NCBI RefSeq assembly: GCF_945859705.1
Contig: NC_079136.1
Location: 49,800,094-49,864,093 of the forward strand
DNA from: Episyrphus balteatus
Lineage: Eukaryota > Arthropoda > Insecta > Diptera > Syrphidae
Direction of reading: 5' to 3'
Length of the DNA stretch: 64,000 bases
In this document: piece after piece, positions 1 through 11,658 of the stretch
Position numbering within the stretch: the first letter of the stretch is position 1
Layout of the letters: each line of letters opens with the position of its first letter
Notes under the pieces: model-generated
What the model saw: the letters and a program-made list of their open reading frames with translations, nothing else
What the model was told of the DNA's origin: nothing
Database searches by the model: none
Made by a program: the position numbers and the translations under genes

Positions 1-796
1 CTATTTAACTTTATTTTCGATACAGTTTAAAGGCGATGTATGTAATCGCAAGAAGTTTTTGAAGTCGATGTCTAAAATAACTAAAAATACCGAACAACAT
101 CGGTTAATAAAATAAACCTTATTTTGTTTGTTTTTTCAAAAAAGTGATTTTAATAGACCAAATTATTCAAAAAATACGTTAACTAAAATTTATCAGCAAA
201 TGTGGAAACATTTAATTCGATAAATTTTTTCACAGAACCAAAATTGATCCCCAGGTTGTGAATACAAAAGTTTTTATATGCTTTTTCTAAACACGACAGC
301 ATGTGTGTTGTTCCACGAAGGGCTTCGCTTCTCAAAAAGTAATTAAGGATGAAAACTTTTCTAGTCAACAGTTTTTTTTTTATTTTTCTATAGAATCGGA
401 TGTAGTCTTTCCTGCAGTAAATATATAATACAGTTTATACCTAGTCTAGTTGGAAGTGCAGTTTACATTTTTTTTTTTAACTTGAAAAAGAACCAGATGC
501 CAAAAATGGTAGAAGGAAAAAATAGAAAAAAAAACAAAATTTTAATACTCAACTCATGCACTTCACTAACAGTTGCACGAAACGATGATGGAGTTCTCTG
601 ATGTGAAACTCTTTATTTATGTAAAGCGAATTTAGAGTTGCAAATGGCGCTAACTATGCTAACTCCAACAAAATTTCCCATTTTTTTTTTTTATTTCTTA
701 TTTTTGAAAAACCTTACATAAGGGGTAGAATGAATGGTGGAAATTTGTTTTTGGTATAGTAATATATTTAAAAGAGCTTTGAAATTACTTCTTGGA
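1..796. other. Unannotated AT-rich flank
   Basis: I see no coding exon, terminal repeat or tandem array here. It is AT-rich with many poly(A)/poly(T) tracts and only short chance open frames. It is the left flank of the hAT insertion that starts at 805. Confidence 0.6.
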
Positions 797-1467
797 GGTG
801 TACCCAGTGGCGTATTGAGGGGGGGGGGGCTCAGGGGGCTCAAGCCCCCCCCCCCCCCAAGCCTCCAAAATCATGTTATTATTTAGCTGATTTCATCATA
901 ATCTACATGATTAACTTAAACTTGTTCGTAAATCTTAGAGATTTAGAGGCAGCTCAAATGATCGAGCCCCTTCCAAATTCTGAAATGGTTGTTTGTGTTT
1001 GTTTGAGTAAGTGCCCAACCCTCAACGTCAGCTAATGAGGGTTGGGATAATTTTGTTTAGGATTTTAGTCCAATTCAGAATTCTTCAAATATTTTTTTTT
1101 TTTTGTTATTTTGAAGTCGAATTACATCACCGTTTAATTTTGCTTCTCATGCAATCGCGCCGTATTTTATTGTCTTGAGTATATTTATTTTTTTTTTTTC
1201 AAAAATAGTATTTTTCTCAAAGATATTGGAAATAAAAATTTTTATATCTCCTTTTGATTTGGATTAAAAAAGGAACATATTATGAAAAAATATATAATTC
1301 GGATTATACATCGAAAAGAATTTCATTGAAAATTAGTTTTTGAGATTTTCACGTTCTGCATTTCACTTTTTGAGCATTCACTTGCCGATAATGAAATAAG
1401 GTGTTCTGTATTTTCTAACTCATTTAAATTATTTTTGATCGAATTCAATTCACTTTTTTTCTTTTTT

Positions 1468-2681
1468 TGAATTTTATGGCTTTTTCAATGAAAAAGATCA
1501 ACTGTAACAAACCTGCTCACCTTTCTTCATAAATGTTCAAATGCATTAGAGCAGGGAAGGGAAGTAGACTGCGTATACACAGACTTTTCAAAGGCATTTG
1601 ATCAGCTTAGTCATAAAGTCATCATTTTTAAACTTAAAGCTTTTGGGTTTCCGCCATTTTTCATAGCGTGGGTAGAATCATACCTTATTAATAGGTCCTA
1701 TCAGGTAAAATTTAGTAACTGTCTTTCAGATTCTTTCACTGCTCACTCAGGTGTTCCTCAAGGAAGCCACCTGGGCCCTTTTTATTCATTCTCGCTATAA
1801 ATGATGTAACATCATGCATGCGTTCGAGTGAAATTTTAATATTTGCTGACGACATGAAGATATTCAAAATAATTAAATCTAACGATGATCACGTTCTTTT
1901 ACAGAACGATATTAATAGTTTTAGTGTTTGGTGTGAAAAAAATGGTCTAACACTCAACCCAGTTAAATGCCAGACAATTACTTTTTCTAGGAAACGTTTT
2001 CCGAGTGTTTTTGATTATTGCATTTTGCAACAGCAACTTTGTCGAGTTGACCGTTTCAGGGACTTGGGTGTTCACTTTAGCTCAAATTTAGAATTCACTG
2101 AACACATCAATTACATTATAAATAAAGCTAACTCTATGCTCGGTTTTATTAAAAGTTGGGCAAAGGAATTTAATGACCCCTATGTTACACTTTCCTTATA
2201 TAATTGTTACGTTCGACCCCATCTTGAATATGCTTCGCAAGTTTGGACTCCATTTTATGAAATTCACAAAAGCCGTATTGAATCAATTCAACATAATTTC
2301 ATAAGATTTGCTCTGAAGGGACTTCCTTGATCTGATCCTTATAACCTGCCTCCATATGAACAAAGGATCCAACTTCTTCAGATTCAAACTCTATATCAAA
2401 GACGAGTTAATAATGACCTAATATTTCTCCATCAACTTCTTAATGGATACATTGATGCTCCAACCTTGTTAGCCTGTATCGGAATTAATTATCGCGGAGG
2501 GTCTCACCACCTTCGAAGATTTGAACTTTTACACGTTGACTTTCTTAGAACAAACTATGGCATACATGAACCTCTTAATCGTATGTGTAAACTTTTTAAC
2601 TTAAACACATCTTATATCGACTTTAATATAAGTAAGGTGGGATTGAAAACAAGTTTTCGGACCAGTGCACCACTATCGTAA
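1468..2681 (+). pseudogene. Non-LTR retrotransposon reverse transcriptase, 5'-truncated and broken
   Basis: This is the fingers-palm and thumb part of a LINE-type reverse transcriptase of the jockey/CR1-like kind, nested in the hAT element. Visible motifs, in order: KRSTVTNLLTF (about 1492), TDFSKAFDQ (1579), GVPQGSHLGP (1750) and the catalytic FADD (1842-1853, YADD box). After these comes a typical thumb region with RPHLEYASQVW. It cannot be translated as one frame: one base is missing near 1490, one near 1781 (the GP-LLF junction after GSHLGP), and an in-frame TGA lies at 2328-2330 before the frame resumes to a TAA at 2679-2681. No endonuclease or ORF1 is present upstream, so the copy is 5'-truncated. 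An A-rich stretch at 2863-2876 may be the 3' tail. The clade is not resolved. Confidence 0.88.
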
Positions 2682-3516
2682 TTGATTTTCCATGTCTGTA
2701 TTAATTTTATAATGTAATATATGTTAATTGTTAGTTTTGTATCGTAGTATATATTTTTGTGCATGTGTTATTTACTAACCACTCACACATGCACTTATGA
2801 TGAGCCTCTGATTGTAGATTGCAGCTTGCTCTAAGCTCACTTCATCGGAAATTTCTGAAGTGTAAAAAAAAAAAAATCTGCAATTTTTTGACAAAATATT
2901 TAATTATCAAAACTTTTATTTTTATTGTTTTGTAATGTTTATTTGTTGTTAATTTAAAACAAAATACATAAAACACATGAGGCATGAAATATAATTCATC
3001 ACTGCCTCTGTTTTGCAACCTTCATCGCAACCACTTTACCTAATTAATTTTTCTTTGAAAATTTGCAATAATATATATGTATATGTTCTGCATTTCACTT
3101 ACATATTTGATATGTCTCGCAAAATGTGACCTCTTTTTTTTCTTTTAAATTCAGCTTTTTTTCACAAAATAAAAATGGATAATCCTTCAGTTTTGACAGT
3201 TAGAAGCATTTTCGAAAGTTTCGAAATCGATCGAAGATCGATTCCGGAACATAGGCGTTTGTATCGAATAAAGTGATGAGTAGGTACAGCTCAAAAACTA
3301 GACGTGATAGGAATAAATCTGTAAGCAAAATTCGAACTGTTTGTGTAAAATATTTGGAATACAAGAACTTTGATAAAAACACTATTTTGAATGTGTAGGA
3401 GGACGCAATAGTATGAAGTCGAGAGCAGTGCTACTATACCACTTTCAGTACCGCAGCACATCGCTTTTCTCTCGATCAAAGATGAATAAAAACAATAATT
3501 TTTATCAAAAAAACAA

Positions 3517-3741
3517 AACCGACTTTCATGGATGGAAACTGGGTCTTATGGTTTTTCTAATAGTATCTATGGCCAGAACGAAATTAAATTGTAACCACAT
3601 TGTAGCCACCAGGCACCAGCTTTCCAATACAAAAAGAATTATCGAAATTGGTTCACTAGTCCAAAGTTATGAGGTAGCAAACCTTAAAAAAAAAAAAAAA
3701 ACAGACGAATTGAATACCTCCTCCTTTTTGGAAGTCGGTAA
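3517..3741. mobile_element. Small inverted-repeat element, ACCGACTT...AAGTCGGT family, copy 1
   Basis: The ends are AACCGACTTTCA and TGGAAGTCGGTA, inverted. The interior has about 200 bp including a GTTATGAGGTA block. A second copy lies in the opposite orientation at 36683-36889 and aligns along most of its length. From memory, similar GAAGTCGGT-ended repeats are widespread in insect genomes; I could not check this. It is probably a MITE. Confidence 0.6.
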
Positions 3742-3828
3742 AAAAAGAAAAAAAATTCGTAGATTCACCATATAAAAAATTTTCAAGCCCCCTCCAAATT
3801 TTTTGCTGGATACGCCACTGGGTGTACC

Positions 3829-6608
3829 TTCTATCTTAAAAATCTTCAAATTCATGAAAGCTTATGAAAATGTTATGACGGGCTTAAAAATAAGAAAATC
3901 TGTTCTAAACTTTTTCTTCTAAAAAAACTTACTAAAAACCCTATCACATAAAATTTAATAGGTACAAAAAATAAATCAGTCTGCAGAAACGGATCCCATT
4001 TTTATTAATTTCCTGTTTCGAATGCATTAAAAACTACATATTTTTGTAAGGGATTAATTTAAATTTATAAATCCCACCATTATTGCAATTTCACTAAAAT
4101 CACTGATTTCAATTTTGCCAGCAATATAGAATATAATAAACCGCCTTATTGCAACAAAGTTATAAAATATTTAAGTACCAGTCTCTGTATATTTATTTCA
4201 AATTTCAGCAACCACCCAAACTAAATTGAATTTTTATTTTATATTTGGTTGGTAAGCAAAAATACCTACACACGATATGGTTACCTATAGTTATTGAAAT
4301 TGAATTTCTATTGCATTTTCGAGTGCACCTTGACTGTATTCTACTACCAACTATAAATACGCTAACGAGTACCTACAAAATATTATTATTTATTCAATTT
4401 TCCATTTCACAGTTCAATAAGCCTCAAACGCTTATTATGATGTGTAAAATTAATTTAAATTAAAATGAAAGAGTATTTTAATGGTTGTTATGGCCAACAA
4501 TTAATAAAAAAAAAACTTATATCAGGATCTTCTAATATTTTTGGAAATGCATTCTCAGGTAAGTTGAAATAAATTTGGCTTTTGGGGTTGTAAATTTGAA
4601 TTTTAACATTATTACTTGTTGTTTTTTTGTTTTTATTCTTTTCAAAAGTAAACCCTAATTGCCTAAACCACAGAATAATGTTCAATAAAGTTAAATTTAT
4701 CATTTTACTCGAATGTTTCACCACTTTTAATAAATGTGTAGCAACAAGAGAAAAATATTAATTCCATTAACTCATATTTAACTCTAAGAATGATTTTTTA
4801 ATCTTGATATGCCCCTTTTTGTTAGTTTTTAATCGTTATATTGAAGTTTTAGCCATAATATTCAAAAGTTCGTCAAAAATGGATTCGAATACCTACTTAA
4901 AACGACATTATTTGTTATTTTTTTTTTTTTTTTTGTCGAGATAAAATGACGACAGTTTTTTTTTCAAATCTCTGACTCTTATGGCCAAAACTTTAAGTAA
5001 GTAAGAAAAATTAAAAAAGGAAGTAGGTATAATCAATAAAATCACCTCCTTTTGTAAATTGTCTAAAATTCATCTCAAAGTATTCCTTTCAGGAATTTCC
5101 ATGACAACTTTTTCTCTACCGACGAGCGATTATTTATTGTGAATTTGAAAATCGTCACATAGTTTTTCAATTTTTTGAGGATCAAAAATTACACTTCCTG
5201 ACATATCTATTACTTATTTGAGAATAGCACCTACAAAGAACCAACCAAATTGGCAGGACTGATTTCGATTTGTTAGTTTTAAGGTTTGTTAGTTTTTATT
5301 TAATTGTTTGAAATTATCTTTTGAAAGCATTCTCTTTATAATTTCAAATGTTAAAAGTTTTGCGTACTAGACGATGCTTATCACATGACCCAAATAAACT
5401 ATTGTTTTGGTTTTAAAATTTCCTTATCAAAACATTGCAAATTTGTTTTTTTTTTTATTATTATTATTATTCTTCGCTGTAAGTGTTTAGTTTGAAACTT
5501 TTTTATGACGTTGCACTAATATTGTTTAAAAAAACATAAATATTGATATATTAAACAGTTTTGAGAATAGGCATTAAACAGATACCTAACTCATGTGTTT
5601 CACCATAAATATATACTAATCACTAATGCATCCGGTTACCACTGTAGATGTAAAGTCGCCATATTTTGTGGACAAAAATTAGTCAAAATATAGTATTTTG
5701 GACATTCTTGATTTCATGAAGTCTAGTTTAATATGGTTCATTGATATCTTTTAAATATCTTCTTAATAAGTTTAAAATCGATGAAGCTAAAATTTTGGCA
5801 GTAGCTGAAGGTTGAATTAAATATTTTTTACTACAAATTTGCAGCAAAAAAAATGCAAATCCGTAAAGAGCGTTGGTTGTAGTCACATAGAGTCATAAAA
5901 CTGTATTCTTGCTCTCTCTTCTCGTAGCCGGAATCGGATAAATCTGCATCTTGAAAATAATAAGAGTTTTTTTTTATATATTTAAACATTAAGAAATAAG
6001 TTTTCAAATCTGTTCAAAAAACCCAGTGAGATTTTACAAAAAAAAAAAAAAATAAAATACGAAAAACCAAAATTCATACGTACATTATGTACCTTTCATG
6101 AACACAACTTTTTTTTAGAGAGTATAGGAATATAAAATTTCTAGCTTGTCAAACGGTCTTTTCTCCCACTTTTTAACATAAAGTTTAAAAAATATCCAAT
6201 AAATAAATACATAAACATAACACGTATACGCCACATTGCACCCAAAATCGATTTTTAATAATACTTGCTCTCAACAATTGAACAACAAGTAATTAAAAGT
6301 CAAAAGTAAAGAGTAAATAAATTATTAAATAAACAGAAAGACAAAATCCTTTCAAATAAGAATGAAAAAAATTTAATTTCATTATTGAAATCCAGAATTT
6401 TGAAATAAAAAATTATGGATACATACGAACTGAATTTTTGGTTTCTGCAATTTTAAAATAAAGAATTTTGAATTTACTGAATACTGTATTAACTGAATTT
6501 TAAAATTTAATTTTAATTTAAAATGGCAAAATTATGAAGGTCAGGTCTAGTGCACTACATCAAGATATTGTCATAACTGGCTAGGCTATAATAATTGATC
6601 AACAATTG
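3829..6608. other. Unannotated AT-rich interval
   Basis: No recognisable exon, RNA gene, terminal repeat or tandem array was found. It contains homopolymer tracts, for example T-runs near 4920, and only short chance open frames. It could be intergenic or intronic. Confidence 0.5.
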
Positions 6609-6999
6609 ATTTTATTCGGGATCGGATCAAAATTCTGACATCAAAATTCTGCTTTTCAAAATTCTGCTTTTTTAACGAAAATTCTGTTTTTTAAAATTCT
6701 TCTTTTTAAAATTCTGCTTTACAAAATTCTGCTAGCATTATACAGGGTGTCCCAAAAGTAATGGATCAAACGAAATATGCTAATTGGCCTAATTAAGGGC
6801 TCTCAGAATTTGGTAACTTGTTCATCCCAAATCCTTACGGTTTCCGATTTAATGCATTTCTTGTGAAATTTCGAAAAATCCCTACTTTGCAACAGTATAT
6901 TGCTTCTTGCGCCCACTATTGATTTTTGTTTTAAAATTCTTTTACAAAAACATTGCCAAATAATTAGGAACAATTTATTAATCAAAATATTTTTTATTC

Positions 7000-8140
7000 T
7001 GTAACGAAGCGTCACACTTTCCTTTCGGCCGCAAACCAATTTAATTAAAGCTGTATGGAAACCAACCATCCCGGACTATAAACCCGAAACCAAATTAATA
7101 AAACGTCCCGGACTATGCCATCAACAGCAACAAAAAGAAATCAAATTAATTAAAACTATTTGGCAACCGCCCATCCCGGACTATAAAATCGATACCGAAA
7201 CAACTGAACGTCCCGGATTATGCCATCAATAGCAACAACACAAACACGACAACATGCATTTTGTTTTATACTCAAAACTATTGTTATTATTAATTTAACA
7301 TCAATTTTACCGTTTAATTTTATGTAGTTCACACTTGCGTTGTGTAAAAATATTAGTAAGTAGATGTAAGAATTTCCGAATAAACCAGAGATCTTTTGAA
7401 TCTACTTCGAGTAGACGATTTCTCCCTCAATACATCTATTTAAGCCATAATAAGATACACCGTATTGTTGTAAATTTTTGAATGTTGGCAAATTTCCGTT
7501 TTTAAGGTAGCTAGGTAGATTTAGCGTCTCTTTCCGAGTCCCCCTTCTCACCTTGAGTTAAGGGCATTACATCCGACCATTAGGTATAATTTCCGTCTCT
7601 ATCCAAAGTCACCATCTCATTTGGAGTTTGGTCATAAAGCCACCATCTCAATTGGAGTTTGGTCATAATCCCCGAAGCCACCATCTCACTTGGAGTTTGG
7701 TCACAATTCCCAAAGCCACCATCTCGTTTGGAGTTTGGTCATAATTCCCGAAACCACCATCTCATTTGGAGTTTGGTCAAAATACCCGTCTCTATCCGAA
7801 GCCACCATCTCGTTTGGAGTTTGGTCATAATTCCCAAACCACCATCTCACTCTGAGTTTGGTCATAATAGCATATTTTGGTCACCGTAGGGTTTATTTCT
7901 TCTATCTCCGTCCGAGATCCCCCTGCTCTCTTGGAGTATTGGGCATTATTTTTAAGTAGTATATAAGTTTTATTGTAAATTGTTATTTAAAGAAAGTAGA
8001 GAACAATAAAGAACGATTCTATAGTGAAAATAAAGAATTTGAGTTTTTGGTTTCTTCTATAGCCGAGTTTTACTGTGCTTTCTTCGGCAAAACCCTGGAA
8101 CCGGCAAGCTTACCTCAGCCTTTGATAAAAAAGCATCACA
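7000..8140 (+). mobile_element. Solo LTR of an LTR retrotransposon
   Basis: It begins TGTAACG and ends CATCACA (TG...CA), with a 4-bp target duplication ATTC at 6996-6999 and 8141-8144. Removing it restores the arm of the palindromic element, which reads TTTTTATTCCATACGCCATTT, as in the opposite arm. No primer-binding site, gag or pol follows it, so it is a solo LTR. A TATATAAG box lies near 7960 and AATAAA signals near 8005 and 8026, in the order expected for a + strand LTR. Its 5' part has a duplicated block with CATCCCGGACTATA (7067-7245). Gypsy or BEL/Pao origin cannot be decided. Confidence 0.88.
7608..7880. repeat. Minisatellite inside the solo LTR
   Basis: About seven imperfect copies of a 35-40 bp unit with core CCACCATCTCATTTGGAGTT, followed by TGGTCATAAT. 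The small open frame across it is a by-product of the repeat. Confidence 0.8.
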
Positions 8141-8993
8141 ATTCCATACGCCATTTCGCTGCAAATTAACTAACAGTTTCAAGTTTTATAAAAAATCACT
8201 TTCTAACTTTTATTTGAGAGCAACACCGCAAAAAAAATTGTATGGTGTGTGGATTATTTATTATTTTAAAAAGTTGCCCTGTTATTGCAGTTTTCAAAAA
8301 AGTATAAAAGTTTCCAAAGTTGCAGTTAGATCGCAAAATATTAAAATTTGAATTCAACAAAACAGGGGTTTTCAGAGCAAAAATACAAACAAAAATAGAG
8401 GCTTTTGTACAAAGAAAAATAAACAAAAAATAACAGTTCGAGAAAATGTGTTTATTTTTGGTTGTTTTTTCTTCTGAAAAACCCTGTTTTGTTGAATTAA
8501 AATTGTAATATTTTGCGATCTAACTGCAACTTTGGAAACTTTTATACTTTTTTGAAATCTGCAATAACAGGGCAACTTTTTAAAATAATAAATAATCCAT
8601 ACACCATACAATTTTTTTTGCGGTGTTGCTCTCAAATAGACGTTAGAAAGTGATTTTTTATAAAACTTGAAACTGTTAGTTAATTTGCAGCGAAATGGCG
8701 AATGGAATAAAAAATATTTTGATTAATAAATTGTTCCTAATTATTTGGCAATGTTTTTGTAAAAGAATTTTAAAAAACAAAAATCAATAGTGGGCGCAAG
8801 AAGCAATATACTGTTGCAAAGTAGGGATTTTTCGAAATTTCACAAGAATTGCATTAAATCGGAAACCGTAAGGATTTGGGATGAACAAGTTACCAAATTC
8901 TGAGAGCCCTTATATAGGCCTATCAGCATATTTCGTTTGATCCATTACTTTTGGGACACCCTGTACTTGAACAAAAAAATTCTGCCCATTCTG

Positions 8994-9128
8994 GGGCCGA
9001 ATTACGGCATACGATCACACGTTAACGTATTGACGCTATATGTCTCTATCTTTTTGTACTGAAAAAATAGAGACAGCAATATTCAAAACGTTAACGTATT
9101 ATCGTAATCGTATGCCGTAATTCGACCC
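8994..9128. mobile_element. 135-bp MITE, Harbinger-like ends
   Basis: The inverted ends are GGGCCGAATTACGGCATACG and CGTATGCCGTAATTCGACCC (one mismatch). A 3-bp duplication CTG lies at 8991-8993 and 9129-9131. The foldback copy at 36898 lacks this segment at the same place, which supports it as a separate insertion. The 3-bp duplication and GGGCC ends suit PIF/Harbinger, but the usual target is TWA, so the class is tentative. Confidence 0.7.
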
Positions 9129-9680
9129 CTGTTTTTTTTTTACAACATATGCGCTGACTAAAGAAAAATACACCTCATTAATGTAATTCAACATTGGTAC
9201 TCTCCTAAATTTTTTTGTTTAAGTATTGCAAATATTTTTTAAAATGCATAGACTGACTTTCTTTCAAATAAAATCTATAACTTATTGGAACCGATTTTGT
9301 TCGACACAAAATATTCCTTTTGTTATTCAAATTTTTGAATATTCATCTTTATTTGATAAATTAAAAAATTTTTAATTATTTTCGGAAATTAAAAATACTT
9401 TTCAAATTTATTCATTTATAAAACAAAAATTAATATGCATTCAAAGAATGAGAAATTATGTAGGTAAGTAATCAAATAAGTAAATAATTTTTCAAGAAGA
9501 TGATTTTTCCAAACCCTTTTTTAATTTTTTGCAGAATTTTGATAAACAGAATAATGAAAAGCTGAATTTTGAAAAACAGAATTTTGAAAAGCCGAATTTT
9601 GTAAAGCAGAATTTTGAAAGCAGAACTTTGACAAAAGAATTTTGACCCCGGCAGAATTTTGACCCCAACCCATTTTATTC

Positions 9681-10119
9681 AGGTCACAAAAAAAAAATTG
9701 AAAAAAGCACTCACTCCAAAATAATGCATTTTGACATTTTTAATATTTGAAAATTTTTGGCTTAAAATTTGTACTTAGTCATGACCTCATAGCATTATTG
9801 AATACTATTTTTCATTTTATTTTGTGAAAAGAAAGCAAAAGCTATGTACCAAACACATGCGACCCATGTACTCTTAGATTTTACAGGTCAACACGAAATT
9901 TGTGCTTGGTTTGTGACTATGAAATTATGATAGATATATAATTGATACTCATCTGGAAAACATTTTTTGTTTTTATTTGCTTTTGAAGTCAGCAGAGCAA
10001 TATCCAGTATTCAAGAAAATCTGTGTTTAAAAAAAAAATTGTCGGGCGTAATTTTGGCAAAAACTCGAGAACGTCTTAACCGATTTGGCTGATTTTTGTT
10101 TTGTTTTCTTCATTTTAAT
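9681..10119. other. Unannotated AT-rich interval
   Basis: Nothing recognised between the foldback element and the next hAT insertion. Confidence 0.5.
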
Positions 10120-10127
10120 ACTGTTTT

Positions 10128-11043
10128 CAGTGGCGTACGTTGAGTCGCCGGGGCCCCGGGGTAAGATTAAATTTTGGGGCCCCTTTGATATTTGTGGGCC
10201 CCTTAGATACAAAAAAAAAGTACGTATACGCCATACTTTGCTTATTTATGTTTAGGTTTATTTTAATGTTTTAATATGTTCGTAATGCACTTTGCTATAC
10301 TTACTTAAAATGTCTTTCATAAAAGTAGTAAACACTTGTACTCTAGAGGCCCCCAAAACTAAATATTTAGAGACCCCTAAAATAAATTTTTTTTAGCTTA
10401 GAATTGATAGTTCTTGGGACCTCTGTTCTGAAGTAATAAATACATATTTGATTTTCCATCATCAGACATAATTTTTTTTATTTTGGGGCCCCAGTGCTTA
10501 GAGGCCCTTAAAATATAATGTAATTTTTTTGGAGCCAAGAATTAATAGGTATTGGGGCCTCTGTTCTGAAGTAATATTCGGAATGCCACCAATAACGTAA
10601 TGTTTTTATTTTGGGCAATGATGTATTTATGTCGGGCCCCTGAATTGATATTTAATTTTTCATTTGATTGTTTTGAACCACTTTTGATGATCCTCATTTA
10701 AATTTTTTTTTGCTTTTTTATGGCCCCTAATGTATTATTTGTGGTGGCAAGGATTTTTCAAGTAATATTTTTTGGGGCCCTAAGATAAAATTATAATTTT
10801 TCTTTTAAAAAAACAGTTTTTTTTGGGGGCCCCTAGGGTAATCTTTTTTTAAATCAATATATATTGTGTGGCTACCAATGCATTATACATTACACTGAAT
10901 GACATAATTTGTCTCCCTGGTTACTTCGTAACTCAATTTATGCTTACAATTTCCTTCTCTGCATTGTCTCCAGTGGGGGCCCTGGGGTCGGTCGGGGGCC
11001 CCGGGGCGCCGCCCCGCTTGCCCCAAGGGAGTGTACTCCCCTG
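10128..11043. mobile_element. hAT-type non-autonomous element rich in GGGGCCCC blocks
   Basis: An exact 8-bp duplication, ACTGTTTT, flanks it at 10120-10127 and 11044-11051. The ends are CAGTGGCGTACGTTG and GTGTACTCCCCTG, an imperfect inverted repeat (CAG-GG-GTAC). The body of 916 bp has many dispersed TTGGGGCCCC-like blocks, strikingly G/C-rich islands in AT-rich sequence. No transposase was seen. Confidence 0.82.
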
Positions 11044-11332
11044 ACTGTTTTCATATTCATATTCAGAAAAATAAAAAAAAAGAAGAAAAAATAAAAATTA
11101 AATCAAAATTTTCGTTTTGTTTGAATTTTTGTCAAATGGGAGCTTGAGACATTATTTGATTCCTTCTATTTTCAATATTTATGGTAAAAGTAATTCACTC
11201 TGATGGTATTTTTAATATACAAAAATAACTTTATCAAAACTGTAGGCAAAATAGTTCATATTGAAATTCTTTATTTATTGAAACATTAAATTAATTTGTT
11301 TGCATACTATTTTTATTATTTTGTTGCATATA

Positions 11333-11445
11333 CAGGGTGTCTAGAAAGTAATGGATCAAACGAAACTTAAGATCTCTCAGAATTTGGTAACATGTTCAGC
11401 CCAAATCCTTACGGTTTTCGATTAAATATGCAGTTCTTGTGAAAT
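11333..11445 (+). mobile_element. Truncated end of the palindromic mariner-like family
   Basis: Starts after TA (11331-11332) with CAGGGTGTCTAGAAAGTAATGG and matches about 110 bp of the terminal arm of the elements at 6743 and 51097. It stops where a CAGTGGCGGATC sequence begins. Confidence 0.8.
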
Positions 11446-11470
11446 CAGTGGCGGATCTAAAGGGTTTCTT
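11446..11470 (+). mobile_element. Solitary hAT-like terminus
   Basis: CAGTGGCGGATCTAAAGG has the form of a hAT left end and abuts the truncated element before it. No matching right end with an 8-bp duplication was found, so the extent is unknown. Confidence 0.45.
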
Positions 11471-11658
11471 TATTGTTATGACTATGCTTTAGGAAATGAT
11501 TCATGGGCATATTAGCAAGAAGTCGTTTTTAGTTGTAAATATAATGAGGCCATGAAAAAAAATTTTTGATTACTCACACATTTTTTTAATGAAAACTTTT
11601 AAAACCTGAATAATCATATAACTTTCCATGATCCGATCCACGAACGCTATATCATAAC

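Larger units (their letters stand above)
805..3820. mobile_element. hAT-type DNA transposon, non-autonomous, with nested insertions
   Basis: The element begins CAGTGGCGTA and ends TACGCCACTG, a 10-bp perfect terminal inverted repeat. It is flanked by an exact 8-bp target duplication, GGTGTACC, at 797-804 and 3821-3828. The CAGTGGCG end and the 8-bp duplication together are diagnostic of the hAT superfamily. Just inside the left end lie 11 G (819-829) and 14 C (845-858), which could form a hairpin; a C-rich tract also sits near the right end. No hAT transposase was recognised. The interior holds a non-LTR reverse transcriptase relic (1468-2681) and a small inverted-repeat element (3517-3741). 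The superfamily call is secure; the family is not known. Confidence 0.9.
6743..8963. mobile_element. Palindromic mariner-like element, copy 1, interrupted by a solo LTR
   Basis: The ends are CAGGGTGTCCCAAAAGTAAT and its reverse complement, flanked by TA at 6741-6742 and 8964-8965. The uninterrupted target site (GCATTATATTTGAAC) is seen in the foldback copy at 36898, which confirms the insertion. Apart from the LTR inside the left arm, the element is almost wholly an inverted repeat with arms of roughly 500 bp. A second copy is at 51097-52171, and fragments are at 11333 and 14179. The TA duplication suggests Tc1/mariner; no transposase is present. Confidence 0.88.
6618..9671. mobile_element. 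Foldback-type element with TTCTGC terminal repeats, copy 1 (nested insertions)
   Basis: It begins GGGATCGGATCAAAATTCTG and ends CAGAATTTTGACCCCAACCC. An exact 9-bp target duplication, ATTTTATTC, lies at 6609-6617 and 9672-9680. Both terminal inverted repeats are made of short tandem units of the form AAAATTCTGCTTTTC (about 13-15 bp), inverted at the two ends. Long inverted repeats built of tandem units plus a 9-bp duplication resemble Drosophila foldback elements, and Mutator-type elements also give 9-11 bp. Without the three nested insertions the element is about 0.69 kb, matching copies at 16773 and 36898. No transposase is visible. Confidence 0.88.

Noticed and set aside
7659..7889. Small + strand gene
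   Set aside because: It is the translation of the minisatellite inside the solo LTR.
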